A stretch of 64,000 nucleotides of DNA, from NCBI GenBank assembly GCA_963785125.1, contig CAWATU010000007.1:1240001-1304000 (forward strand). Direction: 5' to 3'. The stretch's first letter is position 1. The number at the start of each line of letters is the position of its first letter. The notes beneath the pieces are model-generated. The model was given only the letters and a program-made list of their open reading frames with translations, did not search any database and was not told the origin of the DNA. The stretch is from QHXN01 sp963785125. Lineage in GTDB: Bacteria > Acidobacteriota > Blastocatellia > Pyrinomonadales > Pyrinomonadaceae. A program made the position numbers and the translations under genes. Below are positions 12,301 to 18,658 of this stretch, in pieces.

Positions 12301-12596
12301 GGCCGGCGAGTGGTTGCGTTACTCCGCTGACATTGCCTCCGCGGGCAGCTACACGTTCGAGGCACGGGTCTCGAACGGGGCGGCGGGTGGAACGTTCCAC
12401 GTCGAGGTTGATGGGGTAGACGTGACCGGGCCGCTCCAGGATACCGAACACGGGCGGCACGTTCGCGTGGCAGAACGTCTCGAAGGCGGGCGTCAACCTG
12501 AGCGCGGGGCGCCACGTGGTGCGTGTGTTGATGGACGCGGACGGAGCGAACGGCTGGGTCGGCAACTTCGACTCAATCACCTTCAGCCGACAGTAA
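2038..12596 (+). CDS. Giant secreted mosaic protein (propeller, FN3, Ig-like, IPT, PQQ-like, SBBP, CBM6 domains), frameshifted
   Basis: One coding region of about 3,500 codons starts at ATG 2038 after AGAAGGAG and stops at TAA 12594-12596, ahead of a strong terminator. It opens with a signal peptide: basic start, hydrophobic core ALFVAVALVLPLLN, cleavage after VAAQ. Domains in order: W-rich propeller repeats (2.1-4.4 kb), fibronectin type III (about 4.5-4.75 kb), Ig-like 'DRVEFY' modules (4.8-5.7 kb), IPT/TIG (about 6.2-6.45 kb), a PQQ-like propeller (6.5-7.6 kb), more Ig-like modules, a carboxypeptidase-regulatory-like fold (8.6-8.9 kb), SBBP propeller repeats (8.9-10.3 kb), Thr-Pro linkers and four CBM6 domains. 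At least seven frame breaks fall in 3.3-7.3 kb and two in the CBM6 part. Because domain order and codon use stay coherent, I read it as one gene with sequencing indels. It probably acts as an extracellular polysaccharide-binding protein; this is inferred. No PEP-CTERM tail is present. Confidence 0.75.
3370..4480 (+). CDS. Giant surface protein, segment 2: remaining propeller repeats (three frames)
   Basis: Continuation of the W-rich repeats, split over three frames with breaks near 4085 and 4325. Recognisable blades include 'AYLVVWDATG', 'RWIVIWEGHNNHDD', 'KALVVWDDL' joined to 'GNIYGRRLNADG', and 'QYVVVWTDSRRELF'. The last frame ends 'LRTSRLPAPD' before TGA near 4480. The next frame continues with 'AAPRGLVADQ', the start of an FN3 domain, so I treat this stop as another break, not as a gene end. 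Confidence 0.6.
4925..5438 (+). CDS. Giant surface protein, segment 3: Ig-like modules
   Basis: Open stretch carrying two bacterial Ig-like modules. 'VGYYHVYARVTDATGSTTTTYDS' closes the first. 'ATVNVTSPTGGAIFKLPASV' to 'YIDRLDFYNGTRWVGQGTNA' and 'PPAGTHNITAQPS' form the second. Just upstream (4500-4760) an FN3 domain is readable in other frames through 'GNVSLHWADNSTNETGFKVE' and 'RVRAYNAAGDSEYSNVA'. The frame breaks after 'VVALTSPAHA' near 5430; a further module 'DGAIDRVEFREGGFTVEVD' continues downstream. Confidence 0.55.
6072..6836 (+). CDS. Giant surface protein, segment 4: IPT/TIG domain and start of PQQ-like propeller
   Basis: Open stretch of 254 codons. An IPT/TIG Ig-like fold is clear: 'SLTSVSPQTVERSGWFVLTG', then 'TNFGAAQGANRVLVD', 'VKWSPTEIVGYVPE' and 'GAVEVVITNPLGSSNALQLN'. 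It is followed by the first blades of a PQQ-like (quinoprotein-type) propeller: 'GSVYLEVDGLVYAWSPTGAL' then 'KWVARPGG', and 'GTVYVGE..VTALNGKTGGVKW'. It ends in a frame break near 6810. The propeller continues in other frames through 'AFNPDGTVAWTRND' and 'TYPAAAGLDGTHYVIN'. Confidence 0.6.
   Translation: MNSAVRIRDKYAAAPAWGPVVEVTGTVNADAVVQLYGTLTTPSSLTSVSPQTVERSGWFVLTGTNFGAAQGANRVLVDKLNAIVVKWSPTEIVGYVPEAASLGAVEVVITNPLGSSNALQLNVTQRKSVGRIRWQAKYLGDYMTYRPAIAPAGSPEAGSVYLEVDGLVYAWSPTGALKWVARPGGYRGFLSLGGGQISAGAEGTVYVGEMVQPGGVGTPYRMAVTALNGKTGGVKWRNIDSTATKILRRAERRP
7354..11040 (+). CDS. Giant surface protein, segment 5: Ig-like, SBBP propeller, first CBM6 (longest open stretch)
   Basis: The longest unbroken part (1,228 codons). 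The real frame begins earlier, near 7240 ('LNPNGTEKWHYDEHDFSDNF'), so the ATG at 7354 is only internal. Contents in order: end of the PQQ-like propeller; three Ig-like modules with 'DRVEFYCTNGG', 'VKAEFYTSVTG' and 'TRVDFYYVTG'; a Thr-Pro linker at about 8250-8300; a carboxypeptidase-regulatory-like module ('PNAVVRLSLNN..DAQGNFIFKSL'); and a second Thr-Pro linker. Then about eight SBBP-type blades ('DAQGNTYVAATSGS', 'DAAGNVYVVGTSW', 'DASGNVYVGGYSEG'), another Ig-like module, a third Thr-Pro linker (10,650-10,695) and CBM6 copy 1. The stop after 'GPLQDT' is a frame break inside the CBM6 repeat. Confidence 0.7.
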   Translation: MGARNTGRSFWGSANYGYILALDPATGQTAWRQALPQAPDMTTPTDLNRGQISVFPKMVFTADGSTAYTAGDVGGEGDSRFTGTRFGYFYSLNTSKENVAINQPPTATLLSPAPNSNAPLGSTIHVVAAVQDDGPIDRVEFYCTNGGLKKIATLTAPDANGQYATDYMPTGPGGYGFFAVAYDKGELQGDTALNIVLISNAAPTITWVSPADGAVIAPLPASLTLKVHGTDRDGTLVKAEFYTSVTGHLADDLSPDANGDFEVEWANPPAGQHTITGWITDDGGTRIGKSINITINAAATPTPTPTPAPTPTPVVGQPPAVQITSPADGTSVAPGTSVNVTAAASDSDGTVTRVDFYYVTGSFDNLIGSDLNAPYATTIGSSSPSPFDLVAVATDSSGNKTRSAVVRLFFQYPDTDPQGQLTISGRIRHQQSAPGREIFLPNAVVRLSLNNSFLKATMTDAQGNFIFKSLSYGGRYELKPAEPGYEFFPPSVFFEGLTENETYDFVAAGPLPPGATPTPTPGSSAVTWERFYDGPQHLADSDPRVAVDAQGNTYVAATSGSANGGDTDITLIKYSPAGEQLWSASYVGEGNYKDWASDVKTDAAGNVYVVGTSWAAAFPGSEYDIVTLKYNASGQRQWARVYNGPTGHWDRAYALAIDAAGNAVVAGSSQGSVSGPLFDEFITVKYDPAGTQLWANRYSTQQIGDDAYSLAVDAANNVYVSGTGYAKTNNQTSRDIVTVKYDPAGARQWASRFTGVPGSPGPIPLPNNPVSNEAGGVGIDPSGNVYVFGANNAGTSQTDYLLLKYNPATGALLWGRNWSGQSNDYPRDMVIDQVGNVYLTGESWDGDYQQATSENTWDAATVKFDGAGTLQWARVFRGFPGKIDGGRELALDASGNVYVGGYSEGFVNGDAVVIKYQPDGTEQWVYRYDNPQHTGDSLRDMTSDASGNLYLAGQAILTNSSGQETLDLVTVKLAASTAQLNAPPDVIVIVGPTIAGAPVASDGDVPNAETDTVGGPNGPTIAGRSVSLRAQASDADGTVASVSYYDNGTLLATVNAAPYTFQWNDAALGTHAVSATATDNSGATRTSATVNVTFNDTQPTPTPTPQPTPTPTPVTARSPYNGTPAALPGQFEAEDFDQGAEGVTYHDATQQNEGGAYRQTGVDIYKCAGGGCDRIVGWVKAGEWLEYTVQTAAAGPYTFEARVSGGAAGGRFHVKVDGTDVTGPLQDT
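10735..12596 (+). repeat. Four tandem CBM6 repeats with 468-bp period
   Basis: A nearly identical 47-base block (encoding QNEGGAYRQTGVDIYK) begins at 10804, 11276, 11744 and 12212. Spacings are 472, 468 and 468 bases, that is 156 codons per repeat. The odd first spacing agrees with the frame break at 11,035. Near identity at nucleotide level points to recent tandem duplication. Confidence 0.85.
11084..12445 (+). CDS. Giant surface protein, segment 6: CBM6 copies 2 to 4
   Basis: Open stretch that continues the end of CBM6 copy 1 and covers copies 2, 3 and most of 4. Each copy has 'FEAEDFD.GAEGVAYHD', the block 'NEGGAYRQTGVDIYKC', 'VGWVKAGEWLRYT', 'YTFEARVSNGAAGGTFHV' and 'DGVDVTGPLQIPNTGS'. 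These match carbohydrate-binding module family 6 (beta-jelly-roll, usually binding beta-glucans or xylans). A final frame break near 12,440 ('GPLQDTEHGRHV') hides the last 50 residues, which end '..NFDSITFSRQ' at the true stop, 12594-12596. Confidence 0.65.
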
Positions 12597-12626
12597 GGGC
12601 TGAGCGGCTTAACCCACCCAAAACCG

Positions 12627-12664
12627 AAGGCGCCGGGTCGTTCAGACCCGGCGCCTTCTTTTTA
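12627..12664 (+). terminator. Intrinsic terminator after giant surface protein
   Basis: Perfect 13-bp stem AAGGCGCCGGGTC / GACCCGGCGCCTT (12627-12639 and 12645-12657) with loop GTTCA, followed by CTTTTTAG. It lies between two convergent genes. Confidence 0.93.
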
Positions 12665-12689
12665 GTATCGGCGACCCTTCGCGCGGCCT

Positions 12690-14159
12690 TCAGTGCTTGA
12701 CGGCGGCGGCGGGCGCGGCCTCCGCCTTCTTCCGCAGACGCTCGACGCGTTCGCGCGCCCACTCGGGGGCGGTGCCGGCGCGCGACATCGTGCGGACGTA
12801 AGACTCGGCTGCGGCGAGCGCGTCGGCGTCGCGGCCCTCGCGCTCGCGGACGCGACTCAGGTCAACGTAGAACTGCGGGCTCTCTTCGCCCGCCAGCTCG
12901 GCGGCGCGCGCGAAGGCTTCGCCCGACTCGGCGAGCCGGCCCATGTGCTCGTAGATGCGCCCGAGGTGGTAGAAGACGAGCGGGTAGCGCCCGCCCTCCC
13001 TGCGCACGACGGCCAGCAGTGAAGCGGCCGCCTCCTCGTTGCGCCGCAGCGAGACGAGCGTCAGCCCCAGCTCCATGTTCGCCGGCGCGAGGTATCCGCC
13101 GCCCTCACGAATGGCGCGCTGGTACAGCCCGACCGCCTCTGCGGAGCGGTCGTCCGCACGCGCCGCGCGAGCCTTCTGAAGAGAGCCGTAGGCCGGCTCC
13201 TCGATAACGAACTTCGCGGGCGCCGACTTCGACGCGCGCACACCGCGCAGAAGCGCCGTCGAGTCCGCCAGCTCGGCGTTCGTCTTCGCGCCCGCTTCCG
13301 GCGTACGACCGACGCCCGCCGCGCGCGCGGAGGCTGCGACGTTTGCAGCGGCGACTATCTCGCCGCGCGCGACCGTGACCTCACGCGGCGACGCGACGCC
13401 GCGACGCTTTGCACGCTCCTCGTACGCGTCGAGCACGGCGAGCGCCTGCTCCGAGTCGCCCCCTTCGGCGAGCGTGCGCGCGAGCCCGGCGGCGGCGTCT
13501 CCGTGGTCGGGCCGGAGCCGCAGCGTACGCGCCCACTCGGCCGCCGCGAGTCCCGACTCGCCGCGCAGAGCGTGCAGGCGCCCGAGGCTGTAGCTCGCCT
13601 CGGCGTACATGTCGTTCTCCAGACGCAACGCGGCGCGCAGCGCGCCTTCGGCCTCTTCCCAGCGGCCCAGACGCGTGAGCACGACGCCGAGGTTGTGCTG
13701 CGCGCGCGCGTAGTTGCCGCGCTTCTGCGCGACGGCCTTGCGGTAAGCCTCGGCCGCCGCCTCCGACTCGCCGAGCCGCGCCAAAGCGTTCCCGGCGTTG
13801 TAGAAGAACTGCGGGTCAAACCTCTCCGCCGAAACCTCCGCGCGCACGAGCCCGACCGCCTCCGACAGACTCCCGCCCTCGGCCAGCGCCTCGGCCAGCG
13901 ACAGGCGCAGGCGCGCACGCTCCGAAGGGTTCGTCGCCGACTCGGCCTTCGCGCGCAGCGCCTCGACCTCTTCGCCCGAGACGTTCGACGCTTCAGACTC
14001 TTCGCGCGCCGGCTCAACCTTCGCGGCCTCGGCCGCCACGCGCCGCTCGCGCACGACCTCGCCGCCCTTCGGCGCGCCCTCGCCCTGTGCCCACGCGCAA
14101 GGCGCAGACGCACACGCGAGGAGCAGCAACGCCGGCCCGGCCTTCAAGAACTTATTCAT
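12690..14159 (-). CDS. Exported tetratricopeptide-repeat protein
   Basis: 489-residue protein with a signal peptide (MNKFLKAGPALLLLACASAPCAWAQ; cleavage likely after CAWA). A charged, alanine-rich linker and 9 to 10 TPR helices follow, for example 'FFYNAGNALARLGESEAAAE', 'ARAQHNLGVVLTRLGRWEEA', 'YSLGRLHALRGESGLAAAEW' and 'VFYHLGRIYEHMGRLAESGE'. TPR arrays mediate protein contacts, here in the periplasm. The start at 14159 is preceded by GGAGGG. The gene is intact. It lies 17 bases downstream of the Ycf48-like gene on the same strand, so the two are probably co-transcribed, and it ends against the giant-protein terminator. A role in assembly of exported polysaccharide or proteins is only inferred from context. 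Confidence 0.85.
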   Translation of the reverse strand: MNKFLKAGPALLLLACASAPCAWAQGEGAPKGGEVVRERRVAAEAAKVEPAREESEASNVSGEEVEALRAKAESATNPSERARLRLSLAEALAEGGSLSEAVGLVRAEVSAERFDPQFFYNAGNALARLGESEAAAEAYRKAVAQKRGNYARAQHNLGVVLTRLGRWEEAEGALRAALRLENDMYAEASYSLGRLHALRGESGLAAAEWARTLRLRPDHGDAAAGLARTLAEGGDSEQALAVLDAYEERAKRRGVASPREVTVARGEIVAAANVAASARAAGVGRTPEAGAKTNAELADSTALLRGVRASKSAPAKFVIEEPAYGSLQKARAARADDRSAEAVGLYQRAIREGGGYLAPANMELGLTLVSLRRNEEAAASLLAVVRREGGRYPLVFYHLGRIYEHMGRLAESGEAFARAAELAGEESPQFYVDLSRVREREGRDADALAAAESYVRTMSRAGTAPEWARERVERLRKKAEAAPAAAVKH

Positions 14160-14176
14160 CCCTCGACCCTCCGCCC

Positions 14177-15235
14177 TTAACCTTTGAGGGCGACGATTGT
14201 CCCGCCGAAGCCGACGGCCCACGCGCGCCGTCCGACCGTGAAGAGGCGTTCGAGCGCGTGCGTGTTCACGCGCTTCGTGTCCGCCCATGTGCGCCCGCCG
14301 TCGGTCGTGTGCAGCAGAGCGCCGCCGCGTCCGACCGCCCAGCCCTCGGCCTCGTTGAAGAACTTCACGTCGTAGAGGTCGTCGCCGACGCCCGACACTT
14401 GGGGCCGCCACGTGCGCCCGCCGTCCGTCGTCGCGATGATGACGCCCTCGCCGCCGACCGCCCAGCCGCGCTCATGTGTGGCGAACCAGACGGCGTTGAG
14501 CCTGCGCCCGCCGACCGCCCGCGGCTCCAACTCCAACTGCTCCGTCTCGACGCGCACTGACTCATTCGGCCGCTGTGCCGACGCGCCGCCCGCGGGAATA
14601 AAGACCGTGCCCGCGCGCCACGTCGCGCCGCCGTCCGAAGTCTTCAGGACGGTCAGCCCCCCGCCCGAGAGCCACCCCGCCTGCGCGTCAAGGAACGAAG
14701 CGCCCAGCAGCAGATGGTTGGTCGGCACGCGCTGCCGGTTCCAGGTCTTGCCCCCATCGGACGTTGTGAAGAGCGCGCCCAGCTCGCCGTAGACCCACCC
14801 GCGCTCGCGGTCGGCGAAGCGCAGGCCCGCGAGCTTCAGGTCAACGTCGGCGCCGCGCGTCACCTCGACGCGCGACCACGTTGCGCCGCCGTCCGAGGTC
14901 GAGAGCAGGTACGAGACGGACTCGTCCTTCGCCATCGGCTTGAAGATGCTGCGCTCGCAGAGGAGCCAGCCCGTCTCGGCGTCCTGAAAGAAGATGTCGC
15001 GCAGCGCGTCCTCCGTCGGGGCCCGGCGCAGTTCCCACGTCGCGCCGCCGTCCGAGGTCGAGAGCAGCGCGCCCTTACTCCCGACCGCCCAACCCCTCCG
15101 CTCGTCCACGAAGAAGACCGAATGCAGCCACGCGAACGTCCCCGTCCGCTGCCTCTCCCACCCGGCGGCGTGCGCGGAAGGCAAAAGGCAGAAGGTCACA
15201 GTCAAGAGGCACAGACATACAAAAGCTCTGCGCAC
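14177..15235 (-). CDS. Ycf48-like BNR-repeat propeller protein, exported
   Basis: 352 residues with a signal peptide (MRRAFVCLCLLTVTFCLLPSAHA). Seven propeller blades of the Ycf48/HCF136 type follow, each with 'G.W.VG..G.L..T.DGG.TW': 'LLSTSDGGATWELR', 'LLSTSDGGATWSRV', 'LFTTSDGGKTWNRQ', 'VLKTSDGGATWRAG', 'IIATTDGGRTWRPQ', 'LLHTTDGGRTWADT'. In phototrophs Ycf48 assists photosystem II assembly. In non-phototrophs such proteins are of unknown function. No photosynthesis gene is visible here, so the photosystem role should not be transferred. The reading frame is intact. It sits between the export cluster and the TPR protein, all on the minus strand. Confidence 0.85.
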   Translation of the reverse strand: MRRAFVCLCLLTVTFCLLPSAHAAGWERQRTGTFAWLHSVFFVDERRGWAVGSKGALLSTSDGGATWELRRAPTEDALRDIFFQDAETGWLLCERSIFKPMAKDESVSYLLSTSDGGATWSRVEVTRGADVDLKLAGLRFADRERGWVYGELGALFTTSDGGKTWNRQRVPTNHLLLGASFLDAQAGWLSGGGLTVLKTSDGGATWRAGTVFIPAGGASAQRPNESVRVETEQLELEPRAVGGRRLNAVWFATHERGWAVGGEGVIIATTDGGRTWRPQVSGVGDDLYDVKFFNEAEGWAVGRGGALLHTTDGGRTWADTKRVNTHALERLFTVGRRAWAVGFGGTIVALKG

Positions 15236-15250
15236 ATCAGCGCGTCCGAG

Positions 15251-15287
15251 CTTCTGACTTCTGACTTCTGACTTCTGACTTCTAATC
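15251..15287. repeat. Heptanucleotide tandem repeat (CTTCTGA unit)
   Basis: About five head-to-tail copies of CTTCTGA between the Wza-like gene, which ends at 15288, and the Ycf48-like gene start at 15235. Confidence 0.8.
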
Positions 15288-16108
15288 TCAGAACCCCCCG
15301 GTGAAGATGCGCGCGAAGCTGATGACGGGCAGCGCCTTCATAATCGCGTCCACGGTCTTCCAATGGTTGCCGGGGACGAAAATCTGGTCGCCGGGGCGCA
15401 GGAAATAGTTGTCGGGCGCCTTGCCCTTCTCGATGGCGGACACGTCGATGTTGATAGCCTTGAGCGTGCGGTCGGCCTGCCAGCTGGAGCACCGTCACCT
15501 TCTTCTTGTCGCCGGTGCGGAGCACGCCGCCCGCCTCCGAGAGCGCCTCGTAGACGCTTAAGCGCCGCGTTATGATGCGGACGCCCGGCTGCGCCACGTC
15601 GCCGAATACGCCGTAGCGCGCCGACATCGCCTTGTCGAGCGAGACATCGACCTTCGGGTCGATGATGTACTCGTCGAGGTGGCGCGCGATCTCGTCGGCG
15701 ACCTCCTGCGTCGTCTTCCCCGCAACGTGGATGCCGCCGCGCACCATGTAATAGCTGATCTTCCCGTCGGGCGGGACGACGATGCCCGCCCGCGAGTACT
15801 TCGGCAGGTCGAAGACGTGACCGAGATCACGTCCTCGGGGCCGAGCCGGTAGGTCGTGAGGAAGTTGTTGTAGTACGGAATCCCGCCCTGCGCGTCCTCG
15901 TCCATCTGCTCGCGCCGGTTAGCCATCACCTCCTCGGGCATGTCCGGGCGCACCTCGCGCCGGTCGTCGGGCTCCAGGCGCTCGCCGGCCCGCGGCTTCT
16001 GCCGCGCGGAGGAGTCCTTCTTCTGCTGCTTCTGCGCCACGCCCGCCACGGGCGCGAGTGCCACGAGCGCGAGGAGAGTGCGGCGGCGACTTTCGGTTTC
16101 GACTTCAT
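15288..16108 (-). CDS. Polysaccharide export protein (Wza-like, poly-export and SLBB domains), frameshifted
   Basis: Outer-membrane polysaccharide export protein. Start at 16108 (MKSKPKVAAA) with GGAGG nine bases upstream. The hydrophobic signal continues after a frame break near 16070 as 'ALAPVAGVAQ'. The poly-export domain shows 'YNNFLTTYRLGPEDVISVTV', then 'VPPDGKISYYMVRGGIHVAG', 'KTTQEVADEIARHLDEYIID' and 'PKVDVSLDKAMSARYGVFGD'. An SLBB-type segment follows: 'VAQPGVRIITRRLSVYEALS' and 'EAGGVLRTGDKKKVTVLQ'. The C-terminus 'DNYFLRPGDQIFVPGNHWKT' reads in a third frame, ending '..RIFTGGF' at TGA 15288-15290. At least three frame breaks. First gene downstream of the sugar transferase, as in exosortase-type export clusters. 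Confidence 0.83.
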
Positions 16109-16153
16109 GACTTCAAACCTCCGAAGTTAACGACTGACGTTCGGGCGGCCCCT

Positions 16154-17546
16154 TTAGGTGCCGCGGCCGAAGAGGATGGTCTTCACGGTCTCGAACAGGA
16201 TGATGGCGTCGAGCACGAGACTCTGGTTCTTGATGTAGTAGAGGTCGTACTGCAACTTCTGGCGTGCGTCCTCGACCGACGCGCCGTAGGGGTACTTAAT
16301 CTGCGCCCAGCCCGTCAGGCCCGGCGGGATGAGGTGGCGCTGCTCGTAGAAGGGTATCTCTTCGGCGAGCTGCTTGACGAAGTGCGGACGCTCGGGGCGC
16401 GGGCCGACGAAGTTCATGTCGCCGCGCAGGATGTTCCAGAACTGCGGCATCTCGTCCACGCGAATCTTGCGGATGACGCGCCCGACGCGCGTCGTGCGCG
16501 CGTCGCCCGCCTTGCTCGCCCACACGGGGCCGTCGCTGCTCGGCGTCCGTGCGCATCGAGCGGAACTTGTAGACGCGGAACGTGCGCCCGTTCTTCCCCA
16601 CGCGCTCCTGCGAGTAGAGCACAGGGCCGGGCGAGTCGAGCTTGATGAGCACGGCCGTCACGAGCGCGATGGGCAGCGAGACGGCCGCCCCGGCGAGCGC
16701 CGCGCCGCGGTGGAAGAGCGTCCGCAGTCACCGCGGAGAGTCGCGCCTGCCGCGCGCGCGAAGAGAAGATGAGCCACGAAGGCCGCATCATGTCGAGCGA
16801 GACGCGCCCCGTCAGGCGCTCGTAGAAGCTCGCGCACTCTTCGATATGCACGTCGCCCGAGAGGCTCAGGTCTAGGAGCTGTCGGGTCGGGAACTGCCCG
16901 CGCCGCTCGGCCTGCGCGACGACGATGCGGTTGACGCCCTCGCGCCGCGCGATGGCGGCGAGGTCGTCGGTGATCCCGATGACGCGCGGGTTAAGTAAAC
17001 TCTGGCCGACCAGCTCGGGGCGGTTGTCCACGAAGCCGACGATGCGGTAACCCGCGTCGCGCCGCTCCAGAACTTCGCGCGCGACCTCGATGGCCGACGC
17101 GCCCGAGCCGACGATGAGAATCTTCTCGCCCACGTCGGGGTGGCCGAGCAGCCAGTGCGCGCCGACGCGCCACCCGACCATCAGCATGAGCGCGAGCGGC
17201 AGCGCGATGAGCGAGACGCCGCGCCCGATCATCAGGCTGCGGCGCGAGGTACATCGTTATCGCCAGCGCGACCCACGCGAGCCCGAGCGCCTGCACGAGC
17301 CGCAGCACCAGCTCGCGCCGGTCGTGCATGACGACGAAGTCGTAGAGGTCGTAGAGGTAGAAGGCGGCGAGGCAGAAGAGCGTGACGAGCGCGGCCTTGA
17401 GGAAGCCGTACTTCTCGTTCAGCTCGAAGTAGGCGTCCGACCAGCCCAGGCGCAGGTAGGCCGCCGTCACCATCGCGAGGAAGATTAGCAGCGCCTCCGC
17501 GATGATGAGCAGCAGCGTCCTGACGTTCAGGGCGCGTCGAAGCCAA
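16154..17546 (-). CDS. Undecaprenyl-phosphate sugar phosphotransferase (WcaJ/PssY type), frameshifted
   Basis: Initiating glycosyltransferase that puts the first hexose-1-phosphate on the lipid carrier undecaprenyl phosphate in the inner membrane. The N-terminal half has several transmembrane segments ('LLLIIAEALLIFLAMVTAAY', 'ALVTLFCLAAFYLYDLYDFV', 'LIALPLALMLMVGW'). A Rossmann-like domain follows ('KILIVGSGASAIEVAREVLE'). The catalytic C-terminus holds 'SQERVGKNGRTFRVYKFRSM', 'IRKIRVDEMPQFWNILRGDM', 'NFVGPRPERPHF' and 'PPGLTGWAQIKYPYG', all diagnostic. Frame breaks lie near 17240, 16730 and 16530, and one close to the start. The start shown is a TTG 5 bases after the upstream stop and is uncertain. 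The 3' end (GRGT, stop at 16154) is secure. Confidence 0.85.
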
Positions 17547-17550
17547 GTCC

Positions 17551-18658
17551 TTACCCCTTCTCTGACCTACTCTTTTCTAATCCTTGCTCCTCGCCTCCCT
17601 CGCGGCGCGCGGAGTAGCGGCGTCGGTAGTAGTAGTTCTGCTCGTTCAACTGCTCGTCCGAGCCGTTGAGGATGACGCCGAGCAGGCGCTCGCGCGGGAG
17701 CGGCTCGAGAAGTCTTTCGAGCGCGGCGTAGCGCGTCTTGCCCGCGCGCGCGACGATGAGCGCGGCGTCGGCGCGGTTAATGAGCACGGCCGCGTCGGTG
17801 AAGATGCCGAGCGGCGGCGCGTCGATGATGACGTAGTCGAACATCCGCCGCACCTCCTTGAGCACCGACGAGGAAGCGCGGCCCCGAGAGCAGCTCCGCC
17901 ACGTCGTCGCGCGCCGAGCCGCCGGGCAGCAGGTGCAGCCCCGCCGGCTCAAGCCGGACGATGGCCTCGTCGAGCGTCGCCTCGCCCGCCGAGGACTTCG
18001 GAGAGGCCCGGCGGGCGCGTCGAGGCCGAGGTATTCGGCCGCAGCACGGGTTGCGCAGATCGCCGTCGATGAGCAGCGCCGAGACGCCGTCGGTCTGCGC
18101 GAGCAGCCAGGAGAGGTTGAGCGCGGTCAGCGTCTTCCCCTCCATCACGCCCGCGCTCGTGATGACGAACGCCTGCATCTTGCGGCGCTCGCCCGCGTGG
18201 AGCACGCGCGTGCGCAAGCGAGCGGAAGCGCTCGGCGTGCGATGAGCGCGGCTGCGTGACCGCGACGAGATGTGGTTCGACGCGCGCGGCGGAAATGTCG
18301 ATAGAGACAAACTCCGGCGTGCGCGCCGAACCGGCAGCGCCCAAAGTTGCCCCAGCAGCACGCGAAGCCTGCCCGGCGGGGAGTGCCGACCCGCCGGGCG
18401 TCCCGGTGTGCTCAGTGGACGCTGAGCTCTGCGCCGTCTCCGGCGACTGAAAATGTCTGGAGGCGCTGAAGAGGTACTCGGGCGCGTGCTCCGGCTTCGG
18501 ACGCCGCGTGCCCGTGGCGCGTGCGCGTTGCCGTTCGGCTCGGCGAAGGGGCAAGGCGCCTTCTCCTCGTCGGCCGCGGCTCCGTTGGCCCGGCGCCCGC
18601 CTCTCGGGCCGCTCTGCTCGGCCGCGCGCTTCTTCAGTGCTTCGTAGACTCTGCCCAT
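17551..18658 (-). CDS. BY-kinase, CpsD/CapB-type (exosortase-associated tyrosine kinase), frameshifted
   Basis: Bacterial tyrosine autokinase controlling polysaccharide chain export with the Wzz-like partner. Start at 18658 (MGRVYEALKKRA) with AAGGGAG upstream. A variable linker of about 130 residues leads to the ATPase core: Walker A 'ITSAGVMEGKTLTALNLSWL', Walker A' 'ALLIDGDLRNP' and Walker B 'DYVIIDAPPLGIFTDAAVLI'. The tyrosine cluster near the end is 'NEQNYYYRRRYSARR'. No membrane segments, so it is the cytosolic split form. Frame breaks near 18500, 18230, 18040 and 17875. Its ATG overlaps the TGA of the upstream ATPase gene (TGATG), indicating translational coupling. The order matches PEP-CTERM/XrtA clusters (TIGR03018-like). 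Confidence 0.83.

Noticed and set aside
10735..12596. Regular direct repeats that could suggest a CRISPR array
   Set aside because: The period is 468 bases, the units are translated and encode CBM6 domains, and no cas gene is present.
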